Source of the DNA: Elusimicrobiota bacterium
GTDB lineage: Bacteria > CG03 > SLGR01
Direction: 5' to 3'
Assembly (NCBI GenBank): GCA_003553445.1
Contig: PWEK01000061.1
Span: 1 to 64,000 of the forward strand
DNA: 64,000 nt
A model generated the notes under the pieces. That model did no database searches. It saw only the letters and a program-made list of their open reading frames with translations, and was not told where the DNA came from. The position numbers were made by a program, and so were the translations under genes. Shown here one piece after another: positions 63,437 through 64,000 of this stretch. Positions within the stretch are counted from its first letter, which is position 1; each line of letters begins with the position of its first letter.

Positions 63437-64000
63437 ACCTTATTAATATCTTCACCTATTACCACATTAATATCCACCATTCTGCTGAAGTCCAGATTGG
63501 TTTCAATATTCCTGCATCCGATGATGTTAGCAACTTCCCTTGCCGGTTTCAAATCACCCGTACGCGATATAATCTGCGTGTGTCTCCTCCTTACTCCATA
63601 GTTTCCATAACGCACAACATCTACGTTTCTTCTTCTTAAGTATTCAGTCATTTCCCTTGCCAGCCCCGATTTTCCGGTAGCATTCCACACTTCTGCCGTT
63701 ACCCTTGTTGAAACTCTTTTTCCGGTATCAGCCTTTGCAGCGGGCAGATTTATCAAATGGGAATTTTTAACTACATCCATAACATCGTTTAATCTTCTTT
63801 TATCCGCCTGCCAGTAGCTCCTTCCCCAGCGCATCACAGGCTCCCCGGGCACTTTCTGAACCCTGTAATTTTGAAGATTAAAATTCCGCGCCTCATCGGC
63901 AATAACAGAAAAATCCAAAATGCCCAGATCGGTTTCAATATTTTCATTGGCTGCCCTTAACGCTCTGTAAAAAGAGAGCGCTCCCTCGGGTGATTTAATT
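63424..64000 (-). CDS. LytR-CpsA-Psr (LCP) family protein, C-terminal part (cut by window edge)
   Basis: The reading frame is open to the right edge, so the TTG at 63918 in the ORF track is not the real start; the codons from 63919 to 64000 continue as PEGALSFYRALRAANENI and similar sequence typical for the end of an LCP catalytic domain. After it comes a linker and a LytR_C domain (VTAEVWNATGKSGLAREM near the middle, VDINVVIGEDI near the end). LCP proteins attach glycopolymers to the envelope in Gram-positives; in diderms the role is less clear. The catalytic arginine-rich LCP core is outside the window, so the call is based on the C-terminal domain and context next to rsfS. Confidence 0.82.
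   Translation of the reverse strand, partial: IKSPEGALSFYRALRAANENIETDLGILDFSVIADEARNFNLQNYRVQKVPGEPVMRWGRSYWQADKRRLNDVMDVVKNSHLINLPAAKADTGKRVSTRVTAEVWNATGKSGLAREMTEYLRRRNVDVVRYGNYGVRRRHTQIISRTGDLKPAREVANIIGCRNIETNLDFSRMVDINVVIGEDINKVWEY

Overview
This window looks like a chromosomal core region of an uncultivated, diderm (Gram-negative type) bacterium. GC content is medium by eye. All 60 protein genes I support lie on the minus strand. The only plus-strand gene is one tRNA-Leu. I see no insertion sequence, prophage, CRISPR array or rRNA. The murein is of the meso-diaminopimelate type (DNPR motif in MurE). A lipoprotein signal peptidase and a probable ceramide cassette also fit a diderm. The gene orders resemble those of deeply branching candidate phyla (an Omnitrophota-like lineage is one guess), but the sequence alone does not settle the phylum.

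Layout, in transcription order (right to left). (1) 64000-60922: an LCP (LytR-CpsA-Psr) protein cut by the window edge, rsfS, argS and a metallo-beta-lactamase-fold hydrolase. (2) 60727-40831: a nearly gap-free run of 18 genes for aspartate-family and branched-chain amino acids: aminotransferase, hom, thrC, thrB, lysC, cimA, ilvD, ilvB, ilvN, ilvC, a degenerate PssA-like membrane protein, leuA, leuC, leuD, leuB, asd, ecfT, truA. Pyruvate reaches isoleucine through citramalate, and aspartate reaches threonine and lysine precursors. (3) tRNA-Leu(CAG) on the plus strand, with a promoter whose -35 box overlaps that of a minus-strand promoter. (4) 40658-36780: a four-gene lipid cassette made of a CTP-dependent lipid-kinase-like membrane protein, a CerR-like reductase, a serine palmitoyltransferase and a GNAT-fold protein like bacterial ceramide synthase. 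(5) 36693-31230: grpE, dnaK, dnaJ, rsmE, mtaB. (6) 31148-24317: hinT and a macromolecular-synthesis operon (rpsU, nif3-like, dnaG, rpoD), then tRNA-Ile2 and tRNA-Val, a zinc-ribbon coiled-coil protein, a very small RNase P RNA and a HAMP membrane protein, closed by an intrinsic terminator. (7) 24104-33: a strong sigma-70 promoter with MraZ repeats, then the complete dcw cluster mraZ, rsmH, ftsL, ftsI, murE, murF, mraY, murD, ftsW, murG, murC, murB, ddl, ftsQ, ftsA, ftsZ, followed by pilT, pgeF, proC, mtnA, ileS, lspA.

Most of the window is ordinary and syntenic. The parts most worth a second look are the ceramide cassette with its attached CTP-kinase-like gene, the PssA homologue in the amino-acid operon that has lost its catalytic motif, the roughly 240-nt RNase P RNA with a collapsed specificity domain and no visible GGU motif, and the pgeF gene whose family-like N-terminus has no standard start codon. 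No gap between genes exceeds 300 bases. The largest, 24052-24316, holds a terminator and the dcw promoter/operator.
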